From Methylococcaceae bacterium (GTDB taxonomy: Bacteria > Pseudomonadota > Gammaproteobacteria > Methylococcales > Methylomonadaceae): a stretch of DNA of 6,646 nucleotides. The stretch is taken from NCBI GenBank assembly GCA_005779525.1, contig SXIZ01000136.1, forward strand, positions 1 to 6,646, read 5' to 3'. Numbering within the stretch: the first letter of the stretch is position 1; every line of letters begins with the position of its first letter. The notes beneath the pieces were generated by a model. The model ran no database searches, was not told the DNA's origin, and saw only the letters and a program-made list of their open reading frames with translations. A program made the position numbers and the translations under genes. This document shows positions 6,235 through 6,646 of this stretch, one piece after another.

Positions 6235-6571
6235 TAATAACGAATTACCAGCCATACCTGCCAAGCGATATTTCGCTATTGGTGAGGTCAGTGAATTGTG
6301 TGGTGTTAAGCCCCATGTACTTCGCTATTGGGAGCAAGAATTTACCCAATTGGCACCTGTCAAAAGAAGAGGCAATAGACGCTATTACCAGCGACATGAT
6401 GTCCTCATGATTAGACAGATTCGTTCATTATTATACGAGCAAGGCTACACTATTGGTGGTGCAAGAGCACATTTGCAAAGCGATGGCGTTAAAGAAGAAT
6501 CGCTACGCACTAAACAACTGATCCACCAAATGATTGCTGAGCTAGAAGATATACTGGTTTTATTGAATTAA
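6218..6571 (+). CDS. Small MerR-family DNA-binding protein, function unknown
   Basis: A 117-residue protein of the MerR family. The winged helix-turn-helix lies at about 18-58: YFAIGEVSELCGVKPHVLRYWEQEF is helix-turn-helix 1, with the wing RRGNRRYY at 50-57. Next come HDVLMIRQIRSLLYEQGYTIGGA (59-81) and a short helical tail, KQLIHQMIAELEDILVLL, probably the dimerisation coil. There is no effector-binding domain and only one cysteine (Cys28, within the helix-turn-helix), so metal or thiol sensing like that of MerR itself is unlikely. I recall nearly identical small proteins after ihfA in Pseudomonas-like genomes, including the MLE start, which supports ATG 6218 despite the 17-nt overlap with ihfA. 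Co-transcription and translational coupling with ihfA are likely. The target genes are not known to me. Confidence 0.9.
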   Translation: MLEASNNNELPAIPAKRYFAIGEVSELCGVKPHVLRYWEQEFTQLAPVKRRGNRRYYQRHDVLMIRQIRSLLYEQGYTIGGARAHLQSDGVKEESLRTKQLIHQMIAELEDILVLLN

Positions 6572-6577
6572 GCGCAA

Positions 6578-6607
6578 TTAACACGGCTTAAAGACCTTAG
6601 CAATATT
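6578..6607 (+). promoter_or_regulatory. Weak candidate promoter for the tRNA gene
   Basis: TTAACA (6578-6583, 5 of 6 matches to the -35) and AATATT (6602-6607, 4 of 6 to the -10) are 18 nt apart and would start transcription near 6614, about 19 nt before the tRNA. The 61-nt gap after the merR stop shows no clear terminator, so read-through from the operon is the alternative. Low confidence. Confidence 0.25.
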
Positions 6608-6632
6608 CTTCAAATCACCTCAAAATTAACGT

Positions 6633-6646
6633 CGGAGCGTAGCGCA
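6633..6646 (+). tRNA. tRNA-Pro, 5' end only (cut by window end)
   Basis: CGGAGCG (6633-6639) fits the 5' strand of a tRNA acceptor stem. It is followed by T8 and A9, then GCGC (6642-6645) as the D-stem, and A. The pattern CGGNNNGTAGCGCA with a first-base C is typical of bacterial tRNA-Pro, for example E. coli proM. The anticodon and the rest lie outside the window, so the isotype rests on 14 bases and on my memory that a tRNA-Pro follows ihfA-merR in other gammaproteobacteria. Confidence 0.7.

Overview
The window is a core translation gene cluster, all on the + strand: thrS (3' part), infC, rpmI, rplT, pheS, pheT, ihfA and a small merR-type gene. It ends in what looks like the first 14 bases of a tRNA-Pro gene. 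The gene order, the close match of the products to their gammaproteobacterial counterparts, and the ihfA-merR-tRNA-Pro tail (familiar from Pseudomonas-like and related genomes, not from E. coli) point to a gammaproteobacterium with moderately AT-rich DNA. The genus cannot be read from this window. No mobile element, CRISPR array, foreign gene or broken gene was seen.

Layout. 1-1092 is the last 363 codons of threonyl-tRNA synthetase. 1116-1640 is translation initiation factor IF3; its reading frame can only open at an AUC codon, the same class of rare start that E. coli infC uses (AUU). 1641-1825 is a structured spacer with three hairpins and a hairpin plus T-run just ahead of the L35 (1826-2023) and L20 (2041-2403) genes, where E. 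coli carries its L20 control region. 2404-2526 is a second structured spacer with mutually exclusive base pairings, ahead of pheS (2527-3546) and pheT (3557-5932), which encode the two subunits of phenylalanyl-tRNA synthetase. ihfA (5938-6234) follows after 5 nt, and the merR-type gene (6218-6571) overlaps its 3' end by 17 nt.

How it works together. The cluster links tRNA charging (Thr, Phe), initiation (IF3), two 50S proteins and a nucleoid protein, so most of it should be co-transcribed and growth-rate linked. The spacers suggest separate control points: IF3 start-codon autoregulation, possible L20 feedback on rpmI-rplT, possible attenuation or RNA switching before pheST, and a possible internal promoter for ihfA in the 3' end of pheT. 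These are inferences from sequence and from known E. coli parallels.

I do not see a new biological system here. The parts that deserve a second look are the AUC start of infC and the two RNA leaders.
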